Below are positions 31,957 to 43,799 of a stretch of DNA of 64,000 bases, piece after piece. The stretch's first letter is position 1. Every line of letters starts with the position of its first letter. Position numbers and translations under genes: made by a program. The notes beneath the pieces are model-generated. The model searched no databases. It was given only the letters and a program-made list of their open reading frames with translations, and was not told the origin of the DNA. This DNA comes from Taudactylus pleione (lineage: Eukaryota; Chordata; Amphibia; Anura; Myobatrachidae), in contig JAUIMM010000637.1 of the NCBI GenBank assembly GCA_031769625.1, positions 1,961,501 to 2,025,500 of the forward strand, in the 5' to 3' direction.

Positions 31957-32105
31957 GGGGTAGATGTACTAAATCTTAGACATAAAGTACCAACCAATCA
32001 GCTCCTAACTGTCATTTATCAAACACCGCTTGTGACATGACAGTTGGATGCTGATTGGTTTGTACTTCATCACTCTCCACTTTATCTCCAAGGCTTATGA
32101 CATCT
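31957..32105. mobile_element. MITE with GGGGTAGATGTACTAAA end
   Basis: This is a foldback of about 150 bp: the arms contain AAAGTACCAACCAATCAGCT and the inverse GATTGGTTTGTACTTCATCA. It is related to 47885-48036 and 53359-53515. It lies between two direct repeats of the GGCAGCCATTTTGTG segment (about 31890-31940 and 32121-32171). Confidence 0.7.
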
Positions 32106-32179
32106 CAGTCACAATCACTTGCCTGGACCCAGTTGAGACAGCCATTTTGTGAGCTGAACCAACTTCCTCATATCTACAC

Positions 32180-33659
32180 TCAACCCACTGACCCCAGACC
32201 AACACTGCTGTGTGACTGGATCATACAGCTCACCAGGAGCCTGTGCAGTCTGGCTGGACCAATTTGCATTATGTATCAATTATCCTCACATATCAAACTC
32301 CAATTTACACTATAGAATGTAAGCTTGCGATCAGGAACCTCTTACCTGTATGTCTTTCATTACCCAGCTTGTTTTATTGCCATTGTCTACCCAATTGTAA
32401 AGCACAACAGAATATGCTGGCACTATATAAATAATTGTAATAATGATGATGATAATACCTCATTAATGTTGTTCTTTCCCCAGCTGCGTTCTCCTGGATA
32501 TAGGGAGGGGATTGGGACGTGTTATCGTGTTTTTTTACTTGTGGATCCAATGTTTGGAAGAGCACAAATATATAGTGCCTGTCTAGCAGGTTGTCTCGCA
32601 TACACGCTGGCGTCTGTGGAGGTATCTGTGCAGTTATTTGTGTAAGCACGGCCACCATTGAATTATATTTACACTAAACCACATCAAAACGGTCCTCTAT
32701 AGATGGAGAGAGGTAAAAGTCTGATGTGTTCAGCTGGAGAACAGTTAGCTATAGGATAAGGATCATATATATATAAAAAAAAGTGCACTACAGTTGTCCT
32801 GGACGTTGTAACTCACAAGACCGTTCTCTCCTATGTCTGTTCTACAGTGACCATTTAAATTTCCAGCTCCACAGACATACAATGTTTTCTTTCAGAAGTT
32901 GCTTGGTAAAATGTGTTTTAATTGGTATATTTGCCTTATATTTAAAAATAATGAATGTCACCCACAACTAAAACTTGAATATAAAACAATCCGTTTTACC
33001 TCGTGCAATGTTATCATTATATATTGCAGGTCCCGGAAGGTCATAATAGTCCAGGGTTAGTGGTTCTCCCTCCAGTCGATTACTATCTTATGAATCGCAC
33101 ATGTAGGGTTGTCGTTGGTGCACTTACTCTCTGAACATTACATACACGCCATACAGATGTTTTTTCTTCTGTATATTACTAATTCAGGATTATAGACACT
33201 GTGTTGGAATATAATAATTTTTAGAATGTGGTGCAACCTATTGCTCATGTAATAACACCTGCGACAGATATGTCCTCATACACTATTGTTGCAGTCTCGC
33301 CAAGCAGCCATTTTGCATCTTGGTCGCAAACTGATGCGGACCACTTCATGAGACTGCACTGACTCATTTGATTGGACACTTGTATAACTGTGTCGCATAT
33401 CAAATGAATCTGGGCAGTCTCTAGAAGCGGTTTGCCACATCCATTTAATTTTCGGGCGAAAGACTATTGGCGCAAGCAAAATATTGAGGTTTAGATGTAT
33501 GAGGACGCATCAGCACTCATACATTGTATTGGGAAAAGTGTATTTAAAATGAATCACCGAAATGAGTCTGATTATTGTGAATCCGGCCTTATTGCTGCTG
33601 TTTTTAAATCTTCAGATTGTTCCTGTCCTCTGATTTTGTCCTTTTCTTTGTTTATCTAG
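32180..33659. other. 3' end of intron 1
   Basis: No gene was recognised. A polypyrimidine tract (TCCTTTTCTTTGTTTATCTAG) ends the intron at 33659, giving a standard acceptor for the first visible zfyve28 exon. Confidence 0.6.
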
Positions 33660-33800
33660 AGGTCGGACCCGCAGCTTCTTGCGCAATTCTACTATGCAGA
33701 CGAAGAGCTCAACCAAGTGGCTGCTGAACTGGACAGTCTGGACGGAAGGAAAGATCCCCAGAGGTGTACGCTGCTCGTTAACCAGTTTCGCTCTTGTCAG
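33660..33800 (+). CDS. zfyve28: zfyve28 exon 2 (LST2, residues about 14-60)
   Basis: Acceptor TCTAG ends at 33659 and donor CAG/GTGAGG starts at 33801. The 141-bp exon is phase 0 at both sides and encodes 47 residues starting [20 protein letters not shown] and ending [10 protein letters not shown]. This matches the N-terminal region of vertebrate ZFYVE28/LST2, a FYVE protein that in its unmodified form sits on early endosomes and restrains EGFR signalling by favouring receptor breakdown. The initiating exon (about 13 residues in other vertebrates) was not found upstream in the window, so numbering assumes that length. Exon and frame are intact. Confidence 0.96.
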
Positions 33801-33954
33801 GTGAGGTCACAGTTCAGCTACTGACCCGTATCCGCTAGCCTTGCATTTCTCTGGGACTGGTAATGAGCCCGAAATACCAGATGTGGATGTTAAGGTTCAT
33901 TTACAAACTACAAAACCTGTAAACTTTCAGTTGCAATGTTTATCACGTTTCAAG

Positions 33955-34170
33955 GTCCCACGCCCTTTTCCTGTGTACTGCGCCTTTCAAGATGCACGCC
34001 CACTTCCTGCGTAGCGCCTTTCAAGATGCACGCCCACTTCCTGCGTAGCGCCTTTCAAGATGCACGCCCACTTCCTGCGTAGCGCCTTTCAAGATGCACG
34101 CCCACTTCCTGCGTAGCGCCTTTCTAGATGCACGCCCACTTCCTGCGTAGCGCCTTTCAGAGTGCACGCC
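33955..34170. repeat. 34-bp tandem repeat, about 6 copies
   Basis: The unit is TAGCGCCTTTCAAGATGCAC followed by GCCCACTTCCTGCG. The central four copies are virtually identical, and the outer copies diverge (CTAGATGC, CAGAGTGC). It starts 155 bp after the exon 2 donor. Confidence 0.95.
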
Positions 34171-34317
34171 CGCTGCTTGGAACTACTCCAGCCGACTGGC
34201 ACTTTAGGAGCATCTGCTGGATTCATTTAAACTTTTTCTATTATCCCTCCTAAAATTCTTCTATGTTAATTTTTGGCCTAATTTAGTAATGAGTCGGGTC
34301 AGGTTTTAATACCCATT

Positions 34318-34465
34318 ACACCAGGGGTGGGCTATAAGCAGCCCTCCAGCTATTGTTGAACTACAAATCCCAGCATGCCTTGCAATAGTTTTAGCATGGC
34401 CAAATAGCAAAACTGTAGAAGGGCATGCTGGAATGTGTAGTTCTGTTTGCCTTTTTTTTTTTTTA
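34318..34465. mobile_element. hAT-type foldback MITE, decayed
   Basis: The arms are CTACAAATCCCAGCATGCCT and the inverse GCATGCTGGAATGTGTAGTT, with TTTTAGCATGGCCAAATAGC at the centre. This is the same family as 54469-54624. A T-run interrupts the right end. Confidence 0.7.
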
Positions 34466-34740
34466 TGTGTTTGAAGTACAAGTGGAAAGTGTCTGGTACG
34501 TCTTATTGAAAGCACAGGATGAGGCCCGTTCTCCAGCACTTCAGGGGTGCCCTAGAGTTAAAGTCCTTCTGTGGGAATAAAATTACTGTGTACCCTCCCG
34601 AAAAGTGTAGAGCGCCCCTGTAACTGACCATCCCATTTAAACAATTTGGTCCTGAAAAACTAAACCTGGAGGAGTGCAAAATAGCACTGATTTAGTGGGT
34701 GTACCCGGAGTGGGTTCTAGAAGAGTGATCTGTTGCCTAG

Positions 34741-34966
34741 TCTTCATTCTAGCACCCTGCACCAGGGACAACCCGTGCAGTTCCTCTATCCTGCCTGGGG
34801 TGTTGCTCTCTGCTCTGGTGCTTCTAGCACACTCAGCTGATGCAACAAACTGCTGAGATTAGGCAGTGTGTGTGCTAGAAGCATCACAGAAGTGAGGGCC
34901 CTCCCCCCCACAGGCAGGAAATACGAACTGCGCAGGTTTTAACAGGTGCCGGGTGCTAGAGTGAAC
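34741..34966. mobile_element. MITE with TTCATTCTAGCACCC ends
   Basis: The left end TCATTCTAGCACCCTGCACC and right end GGTGCCGGGTGCTAGAGTGA are inverse with few changes. An inner pair CCTGCCTGGGG/CCCCACAGGCAGG and GCTTCTAGCACAC/GTGTGCTAGAAGC add to the foldback. A single end of this family is at 13525. Confidence 0.75.
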
Positions 34967-34969
34967 ACT

Positions 34970-36385
34970 ATATTACCTATTACCAGAGTTACCGTATGTG
35001 GGAAACTTTGGGTCTGAGGCTGCGTATTTTGCAGCTACAAAGCCCTTCCCTGGTGGAGATCTGTGCCTCCGAATGTGCAAGGACTAAGGCGCTCACTGCC
35101 AATGTCCACAGATGCTGAAATACCGCTTGGTGCGTCTTTAGATATCGCCGCTGCGACCCACTCAGAATCGGGCACATTGAATTCATTACATTTGTATAGA
35201 AAGGATTATACAGAAAAAAAAATACGAATGTGAACCAGTCACCAAATATAGAGGGTTCTGTCGTCCTTTATATTGGAGTGTTTGTTTTATCGTAGAGGGG
35301 AGAAGTAGTTGGAGAAGCAGAGTGTGATCCTTTTTAGCAATTTGTACACTAATCATGTTTTCATTGTGTTTTGGGGATTGTGTGTTTTTTTTTTTTTTTT
35401 TTACTTTTAAATGGCCCTTTGGATCTGCTTATAGTATTGTACAATATCATGTTGTTGGAACTATTCGTAACAATATCCTGGTCTGTCTTTATCTCGGCAA
35501 AGCCGGTTATTGCTCATTCACGCTGCAGAAACTGTATCATATATGTTATAATGTACTCTTCATATTCCCCCAGCTGCTTTGTAGCATTTGATAAGTCTGT
35601 CATTTCCTCTGATATTATTACTACAGGTGTGCATGCCTTTAAGATTGGCAAAAATAGAATAAGCTGTTTTTTTATAGGTTTATATAACCGGTACTCGAAT
35701 ACATCCCTCACACAGTCTCCTGGTCATCTTTAGTCCGTCCGTTATGATGGAGACCGTTCAGAAATTTTGAAAGGGCAATTATTTTATTTTTTTATTTTAT
35801 TTTAATTAGAAAAAATGACTCTGCGGCGAAAATTGCACCCGTTGTCTATATACACTGGAAATTGTCTCGTGGCCTGAATCCAGATTCGGGAGAGTACAGC
35901 CTGTAATCTCTCCTGAGGAATCAGTGACCTCACAAACACCTTATCACTCGCGCTGCTCTTTCAGTATGACTTGGCAGCGCCTATAGATGCGTGCGCTCGG
36001 CTTGGGACATGCACAGTGCGAAAACATGCAGGAGCCATTTGTTCATCTCTGCGTTAGCCGTTAAGAACCTAGTTGGCACGATGATCTGGGTTTTGGTGCA
36101 CGGCCGTGCTTCATTTTTATACAATATGAACTAAACTAGTAGAAATTAAAACCATTATTAGCGTCTGCCCGAACTCTTCGCCAAGACATTATTATTATTA
36201 TTATAATCTATTATTATTAGTGGTTTGTGAAGAGGAAATAATACAAATCTAATTTGTGTATTTTATACATTGGATGAATGTAAATAGATATTCTAGTGCT
36301 TACAGTAAATGGGAGACTCCACAGTTCTATTAAGATTCCGATTTTCAGTAGATTGCCTGAGAACATTTCTTTTTACAACTGTATT
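34970..36385. other. Intron 2, no recognised gene
   Basis: The sequence is AT-rich with homopolymer T runs (35384-35402, 35785-35810) and an (ATT)n run near 36190. No exon or clear element is visible. Confidence 0.45.
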
Positions 36386-36389
36386 AATG

Positions 36390-37024
36390 ACTTTAACAGA
36401 CTATTATTGAATATTATATGCTCATATTCAGTCAAATGCTTCAGAACTCATTGGATGGCGCTGCATAGTGCAGATGGACAATGACCCGAAGCATACTGCA
36501 AAAGCAACCAAAGAGTTTTTTAAGGCTAAAAAGTGGAATGTTATGCAATGGCCAAGTCAATCCCCTGACCTGAATCCGATTGAGCATGCATTTCCTTGAT
36601 GAAGAGAAAACTGAAGGGAAAATGCCCCAAGAACAAGCAGGAACTGAAGACATTTGCAGTAGAAGCCTGGCAGAGCATCACCAGGGATGAAACCCAGCGT
36701 ATGGTGATGTCTATGCATTCTAGACTTCAGGCTGTAATTGCCTGCAAAGGATTTGCAACAAAGTATTAAAAAGTGAAAGTTAGATTTAGGATTGTTTAGT
36801 TTATCCCATTACTTTTGGCCCCTTAAAAAGTGGGAGGCACATATAGAAACCGTTGTAATTCCTACACCGTTCACCTGATTTTGGATGTAATTACCCTCAA
36901 ATTAAATCTGAAAGTCTGCAGTTAAAGCACATCTTGTTTGTTTCATTTCAAAGCCATTGTGGTGGTGAATAGAGGCCAAAATATGAAAATTCTGTCAATG
37001 TCCCAATATTTATGGACCTGACTG
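36390..37024 (+). mobile_element. Tc1/mariner element, 3' half
   Basis: The + strand encodes the C-terminal part of a Tc1 transposase: [20 protein letters not shown] (36475-36535, containing the second catalytic Asp), [15 protein letters not shown] (third acidic residue), then after a frame change KRKLKGKCPKNKQELKTFAV to a stop near 36768. The 3' UTR ends in the inverted terminal sequence CAATATTTATGGACCTGACT followed by G and the TA target at 37025. The 5' half and left terminus are missing, and the frame change makes it inactive. Confidence 0.9.
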
Positions 37025-37144
37025 TATATTTTAAAATGCAATTGCAATGGCCATAGATTACACTTGGAGTGCAGAGAGTAGAGCACTTAATTATAAGTAA
37101 CCTAACTGGCATATGAGCTACATACAGGGGTGTCCTCATGCACC

Positions 37145-37310
37145 ATGGGGTATATTTAGTAAAGTGAGTTTTTAGAAGTGGAGTTGTTGCCCACAGCAAC
37201 CAATCAGATTGTACTTATCACTTATCTATCACTTACTAGAAGATAATAGCTAGAATCTGGTTGCTATGGGCGACATCTACACTTCTAAAAACCTGCCCTA
37301 GTATCTATAC
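37145..37310. mobile_element. MITE with 'tttagtaaa' ends and gttgcNNNgg arms
   Basis: This foldback has the arms AGTTTTTAGAAGTGGAGTTG and GACATCTACACTTCTAAAAA, then CCACAGCAACCAATCAGATT and ATAGCTAGAATCTGGTTGCT. The left border near GGGGTATATTTAGTAAA and the right near CCTGCCCTAGTA are approximate. Confidence 0.65.
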
Positions 37311-37324
37311 GCCATACGGCACAA

Positions 37325-37600
37325 GCCTGAGCTGCTACGAGAGATGTAGCGCGCCATCTTCAACTTTTGAGTTTTACACGCTTCGCAGGCGCAGTGAAAA
37401 GCTGCTCAGTGTACCAGAGACGCCGGACTGCGACTTTCACCGCACAGGAATTCGTTTAACACATGTACAAAGTCACAGATGAAGCACAATGGAACTCTGC
37501 GCGAGAAGAAGCCGCAGCTGCTGCATCGCCAGACTCAGTCACCCATCAAAGTGTCCATTATATTCTAGCAATGTAGTTTTGTTGCTTCCAGTTGTTAATT
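37325..37600. repeat. Interspersed repeat, second copy of the flanks of the 13963-20344 composite
   Basis: ACATGTACAAAGTCACAGAT (37462) with GAAGCACAAT matches 13868-13895, and CTAGCAATGTAGTTTTGTTG (37566) matches 20385-20404. At 37325-37600 the two parts lie about 100 bp apart without any insertion, whereas at 13.9-20.4 kb a MITE plus DIRS lies between them. The family itself was not identified. Confidence 0.6.
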
Positions 37601-37604
37601 TTAG

Positions 37605-39590
37605 GAAAAGTCAGCTGGACTTGCTCTGGGACCCCGGCGCCCCACCGAGGAAATAATTAAGCAATTGGAAGTTTCTAATTAGCTTAAATAGTCCTTAATT
37701 ACTCGCCTTCCACAGCGCTGTCTTCTTCCACCAGTGTCTGGACCCGGTCTCCCGCAGCAGCGGTGAGTATGTCAGAAGGTGTGTGAGTGTGACCCCCGGT
37801 ATGTGTGACCCAACCCCGTATGTTCCCTGTAACGGGCGCTGGGAGAGCTACATCTCCCAGCAGCCTTTGCTCCTCCCAGCAGCCCCCTCCCCAGTGACCA
37901 GATGGAGGGGAGGCCACTGTGCTTGTGTATGAATAAGCCAAACCACAGCCTTTTCTTTATATTAATGTAGAAGAATGGGGTTCCTTGCTCTTCAAAATTG
38001 TGAGTGGTTTATGTACATTTTTTTTCTTTGGTTAAATCTGTCCCTCAGAACACACACATTCTGCAGACATGGGATGCAGCCTTTATAAAGGTAAGTCGTG
38101 TGCTTTGGTGCATGCATGCTTTAGGGATGTTCTTTATAGAACACAGGACATCTCTAAAATGCTAGAAAACAAATGTCAATTATTGAGCACGCCCTATGCG
38201 GGATTACACTGGACAAAGTGTTGCAGCCGATTTTGACAAGATTACTTTGCATTTAAGATTGAAATTCACAAATATACACGTTGGTTCTTTTTTTTTTTTT
38301 TCTCGGACCACCCTGAATATTCTCTTTAGGCCAGGATTACATGGGTCATTTTCAGTCGTGTAATCTAAATCCGGTGGAACGAATATCTCTTTAAAAAAAA
38401 ACAAAAAAACACATTATGATTAAATACTTGGGCTGCTCCACATTTCTTGTTACCTTCCACTGCTATTAAACTCTACGGTAGGGATCTGTCGGCTGAATGT
38501 CAGACGTGGGGATTAAACTGTGAGAGTGGGACAATGGGTGACGGACGGAGATCACAGGACGAGGCAGCGATTGACAATCATTCGTGTAGTAAAGCTCATT
38601 AGTATCGGTTACTTGCAGAACCGGCGACTGTTTTTTCGAGGATCATCGTTAAACACACAACTGAAAAATGCCTTTTAGTTAGTTCTTGGTGTCCCTGAAA
38701 GTCCTGACTGATTAGATGGATTCACTGGATAACTCCTGGATCAGCCGTTAGTAGCTGTAAGCATTTCTGCCGCTGAGTTTGTAGTGCAGCTGCCAGGGGT
38801 GGGGGCTGGGGGGCGCCTTGTACAGAATTTTGCCGGCTCTGCAATTTTTTAATCTCATCATAGAAAGTTTCATTGAAATTAATTTACCCTTAGAGGTTAC
38901 AAAAGACAACACTAAATGCAAATGAAGTTAGCCAGATGCCAGCGATCTCCCGGTGGCTTTATTATACAGCTAATTAGAGTCTATAGATGTAAGTATTGCT
39001 TGTGTTGTCTTTCTAGCTAAATATGTGCGCTGCCAAAAGATTACCGCCAATAATGTGATAAACCGATGTTTAGGAAACTGTAGTTTGAGCCGTAAAAACG
39101 GTTTAGTTCCCGCGGAGTGAGATGCGCTTTCATCATTAACCCCCTGCTGGATATTGTAGTATGACTAGAGAGGAAGACGCTGTAAATCAGCTAATGGCTG
39201 ACATCAGATGAGAAGAGAGCGTAGCTCCTTGTTCGGTTACATCAATGTCTGTCATATACAAGGCCATTGAAGATAACTAGAAATCATACTATGAAGGCGG
39301 CAGACGGCTAATGGCAGCGCTGTAAAGTGCTGCAGGCAGCGGGGGCTGGGGAGACGTCAACTCTGTGATTGGCTGGCTGTCTCTCCTTATTGATCCGTTT
39401 ACTTGCATTCAGAGTTCTTTTAATTTGATTGGCTGTTGGAGATAAGTTGGGGGCAGCAGGTATACAAATCCCAGCACCCTGTTTCTGGGTTAGGCAAGAA
39501 TAAGCTTACTCTGACTGATCAATGGCTTTGTAAACGGCACCATGGCAAGTAAAGCTGATAGGGTCTCTGTGTGGTAAAATGTTAGGTTCT
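37605..39590. other. Intron 2, low-repeat sequence
   Basis: No gene was recognised. A small inverted pair (GAGAGCTACATCTCCCAGCA) lies near 37842. The stretches 37590-37720 and 38850-39000 are AT-rich, free of element motifs and look old (for example GGAAATAATTAAGCAATTGG). They may be conserved non-coding sequence. Confidence 0.4.
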
Positions 39591-39634
39591 ACTTATTGAG
39601 CAAATTATGGACTCTGATTAGTTTTAAAATGATG

Positions 39635-39975
39635 GTCTCTCTGGTTCCTGGGGAAATGAGGACAGACTCACTGGTTCCTGGGGAAATGAGGACAGACTCA
39701 CTGGTTCCTGGGGAAATGAGGACAGACTCTCTGGTTCCTGGGGAAATGAGGACAGACTCTCTGGTTCCTGGGGAAATGAGGACAGACTCTCTGGTTCCTG
39801 GGGAAATGAGGACAGACTCTCTGGTTCCTGGGGAAATTAGGACAGACTCACTGGTTCCTGGGGAAATGAGGACAGACTCTCTGGTTCCTGGGGAAATGAG
39901 GACAGACTCGCTGGTTCCTGGGGAAATGAGGACAGACTCTCTGGTTCCCGGGGGAAATGAGGACAGACTCTCTGT
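39635..39975. repeat. 30-bp tandem repeat, about 11 near-identical copies
   Basis: The unit is CTGGTTCCTGGGGAAATGAG followed by GACAGACTCT, with the last base alternating T/A/G. The 30-bp period keeps one + strand frame (39596-40105) open as a 10-residue repeat (LVPGEMRTDS). Diverged copies (CTCTGGTATTTGGAGAAATG, CTGGTTCCTGGTGATACAAC) continue to about 40205. There is no sign of a real gene. Confidence 0.96.
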
Positions 39976-40214
39976 TATTTGCAGAAATATAGACTGGGGG
40001 CTCTCTGGTATTTGGAGAAATGCGGAGGGGCTCTCTGGTTCCTGGCAAAATGCCTGGCTCTCTGCATGTGTCGACTGGTTCCTGGTGATACAACAGGCTC
40101 CCTAGTTCCAGGTCATACAACGGGCTCTGTGCACGTGCTCCCTATTTCCTGGTCATACAACGGACTTCTTGCATGGGCTCTCTGGTTCCTGGTCGCGCAA
40201 CGGGCTCTATTTTA

Positions 40215-43112
40215 ATGAAGTCTCCGTTTACCAGTTCTGTTGGTGCTGCATTAATTTATTTTCAAATATGCGCTATTAACTGTGAGGTGGGTGTTTTTGA
40301 TTATAATCTGTTTAAATTTAGTATGTTGGTTTGGCCGTTGTGATGGGAAGAAGCAAGGTGTAACAACAGTGGGAGACGTAAAATGTGTGCAGTGCATCTT
40401 TAAATTTACACATTGTATTGAAAATTAATAAAAAAAAAAAAAAACATTTGGTAGTCTCCCTTATGGATCATATAGTTAATTTTAAACAAATTGTATAAAT
40501 GTGGGCATTTTTTTAAATCTTGTTGTATTGAAGCGTATGAGCTGGGATTACTGCTCAATTTCATTGCCAGCCATGGAAAGTATGTAGTGTTTTTCAAGAG
40601 CCTCTCCTGTTCCTAATTATCAGCAGAATAGCCATTGTAATTGTCCTGTACATTAATTAGACTTAAAAACAAAAGTGTACAGTCTGATTTTGCTGCCTTT
40701 GTGTTTTTGGGTTCTTTTTCCCACCATGATATACTTTGGTAACTTTTGAATTTAATGATTGTCATTGTGATTTGTAATGAGTGCTAATTACGTGGGAAAA
40801 TCTTTACCCATGCACTCTGCAGCGAGGCTCTTCACCCGCCTAATGAGCTGTAGAATGTTCTGCTGTTCCCTGCAACGTAAGCTCTGTGCTTTGCTACAGT
40901 CTCTCTGCAATGCCGATAAATCTCCTGGCCTGCATCGGAGAGAAGGGATACGGGACGGATCGCTAAATATACACAGAATTTGCATTTCTCAGAGCTACAC
41001 ATGATAAATCTTTAGATTAGTCAATAAATGCAGGAAATAGGTCTTCAGCGGTTGTAGCTTGTCTGATTTATTCTGCCCGAGCTCCACCCAGTGAAAATTT
41101 ACACACAAAATTGGTTATTTAAAAATTTCTTAACTCCTGGTACTGCTAGATTTACGGTGAAAGTCAGACGGCTATTGAATGCATATATTTTTCAGACAAG
41201 TCGGGCTGTAAAGTGCATGGATTGTTTCATTATTGATGCACTCTCCTATGTTCTTACTCCACAAATGATTGCATATTTGCCAGATTGCTTGTTCTTTTAT
41301 TTACACGTGGTGCCTGAATTTGATATTTCGAACATATTTCTGTCCTTTAAAAAAATAAAAAACATTTTTGCAATGTTGTATCCCAAAACATGACTGGTGA
41401 CATGAGCACTTATATACTGTTACCCAATAAGAGGTTTTCTTTCATTTTCTTTTTCTTTTTTTTTAATTTTTTTAACTGCACTTGAAAAACGACAGCAGGA
41501 ATCTGGTTGGGGGTTATGGGTTAACATCTTCACCGCTGAGGCTTTCTTTACCACTATGCTGAGCCCATTTTCTCCACATTCAATATCAGTTACTGGTTTA
41601 TGCAGCAAACACATAAATTATACCTTGTTGTGTTTTTTTTTTTTTTTTCTTTTTTAGTTCCAGGAGACATTTAAGGTTTAAGAAAAAAAATCGTTAGTTT
41701 GCTTATACCGCCTGACACAGCATAGATAACCTTCCCAAAAAAGGGAAAATTAAATAAGACTATTTATTTATTTTTTTATTACAGTCTGCCAAGAAACACT
41801 TTCTAGTTCTTACTTTATCTCTTTAACTCTCCTTTCCAAAACTGGCAAAAGCAAGATTTGAAATTTTTTTTTCTTTTTTAATTAATTATAATTAGCACAT
41901 CAAAATGTCTTTATATTTTATATTCTTTACTGTTCTTTTTTGCGTGATATTTAGAAAATGTGTAGGAATGAGATGCTAGCTAGCCCAACAAAACCCAACA
42001 TTTTGAAAGTGAGACAACCTACTGCATCCAGTTAGATTACTCCTTGACGTTTATTGAAGTCAAGATGGGGGGGGAGAAATGGGCACTGTAACCCTCCCAT
42101 CTCTGGACTGCTAACACTTACTGTAGTGCAGGTGTGTTCGTGTTTAAGAGCCGCTTCATTTGAAAGAAGGAACTAAAATATCTCACATGAGGGGTCACCC
42201 TAGTTCTAGGTGCCTTGATGGGTGAGATCAAGCATTTTAGTGCCCTCCCCATGCCTGTTTTCTGTAGTGCAGGATATGATTGTCTGGTGTTCACAGGTCA
42301 TCACCAAACAATAACTATATATAAGGGCCGCATCATTTTAAAGTTCTGTCGCCTCTTTCAATCAAAGATGTTCCTGTGTTTGGAGAAGCCAGGAAGGATG
42401 GAGATCCTTCCCAAGCCCCGCAATTCCTAATGATGGTCTGTAGTATATGGTGTTATTGCTTACAGCTCAGCTTACAGAGGATCCCTTAATAACTTTGATA
42501 TGACCACATGTGAAAGAATGGATTCTCCGGTTTCATGCAAGAGTGCCTTCTGAGTGAGTCTGTCCTAGGATGGGGTAGGAGCTAGGTAGTGCCCTCCCCA
42601 TTCCCTGGATCTGTATGGTGCAATCCCCTCACATAGTAACCAATAAGCTTCCAAAAACCGACAACCTATTTATATCGAGACAGTGGAAATTCTTCAATTT
42701 AGCCCAGGTTATTGCAGTGGGGAAAGCAGAAAGGAGGTAAAAAGGACTGGTGTCAGGTAGGTGATACTTGCAGTAATGCTTGTACATTTTAGAAAATGGC
42801 AGCCAATGTGCTGTGGCTGTCAGTGCTTCTAGTGGTTCTGTGGTAAACACATCTATTTCCAGGTTCTTGGGCAGCAGAAGTGCCCATGTCCTAATTATCT
42901 CTGAGTTTTTTCCTAAAATGGCCCCAGACACCATCAATGTAGCTTAGCGGACAATAGTTAGCTCCCAGTGGTAATGAGCAGCCTTTAATTTCCAACTGGT
43001 CTGTGCGATACAGCCTTAGTTACATGTCATTAAAATAAAGAGAACGCTGATCTGTTTAGATGGGGAAAAACTGTAGTTAATGGAGTTAATGTCTTCTGTT
43101 ATTACTTCCGAT
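40215..43112. other. Intron 2, AT-rich, no recognised gene
   Basis: Homopolymer A and T runs lie at 40429-40444, 41450-41475 and 41631-41655. The stretch 40600-40700 (TTCCTAATTATCAGCAGAAT) and 40960-41100 look unique and AT-rich. The ORF-like frame at 41091-41393 lacks domain motifs. Confidence 0.45.
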
Positions 43113-43115
43113 TAT

Positions 43116-43689
43116 GGGCCGTATTCAATTAGCGGCGAAAACGAGCGTGCTTTTTCGCCATTGGCGAAAATGGGCATTCTTTCTCGCCATTGGCGGGGGA
43201 AAAAAAATAGTTGAAAATGGTTTTAATGTATTGGGTCTGATTTTTCGATGGGCGGTATGGATGCGACAAGTGCTTTAAACATCACACTTGGTCGCAGCAG
43301 GCGGTTTTTTAACGTTATTTACAATTGTGTTTTTACGACACAAAAATATACTTGCACACATTTTAATGTACCCCCCATTTACGTGGAACAGTAATTTCCT
43401 GGAAAAAAAAATAGCTTGCTATCTTATTTTCTACGTTTTTTTTTTTTTTCTGCCCATAATTTGTGCGGTCGTTTATTGCGAAAGTACACAACTTACAATT
43501 TTTTTCCCCAGTAATTTAGCGTTTTTTAGCCAAAAATAGGGATTTTCCGTTTTTCTCCTGGTCTGGGATGGCGAAAACTTTGCTCCATTTTTTTTTTTGC
43601 CTGTTGCCATTATCGCATGTTTTTTTGGCGAAAATTTCGCCTTGTATTGGTGAAAAACGTCAGTTTTCGCGGCTAATTGAATACGGCCC
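43116..43689. mobile_element. MITE with GGGCCGTATTCAATTAGC ends, 3-bp TSD TAT
   Basis: The ends GGGCCGTATTCAATTAGCGG and the inverse GCGGCTAATTGAATACGGCC-C are nearly perfect. TAT flanks both sides (43113-43115 and 43690-43692). The inside is dominated by GGCGAAAA/TTTTCGCC motifs. No protein is encoded. It is the best preserved member of the family whose split copy hosts the DIRS element at 14634. Confidence 0.92.
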
Positions 43690-43799
43690 TATGTCTATTG
43701 TGTGCTTGCCATGTATGTAATATTACTAGTGATCTGGCCGAGATGAATATGATGTGGGTCTGGGGGACCCATCATTTAAAAAAATATGGGGTCCAACTT

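Noticed and set aside
1..33659. First coding exon of zfyve28 (expected MMNRFRKWLYKPK)
   Set aside because: Not found by eye in this stretch; presumably upstream of the window.
39596..40105. 169-codon frame with LVPGEMRTDS repeats
   Set aside because: In-frame 30-bp minisatellite; no conservation or gene context, and it is inside intron 2.
41091..41393. 100-codon + strand frame
   Set aside because: AT-rich intron sequence; no motifs or splice context.
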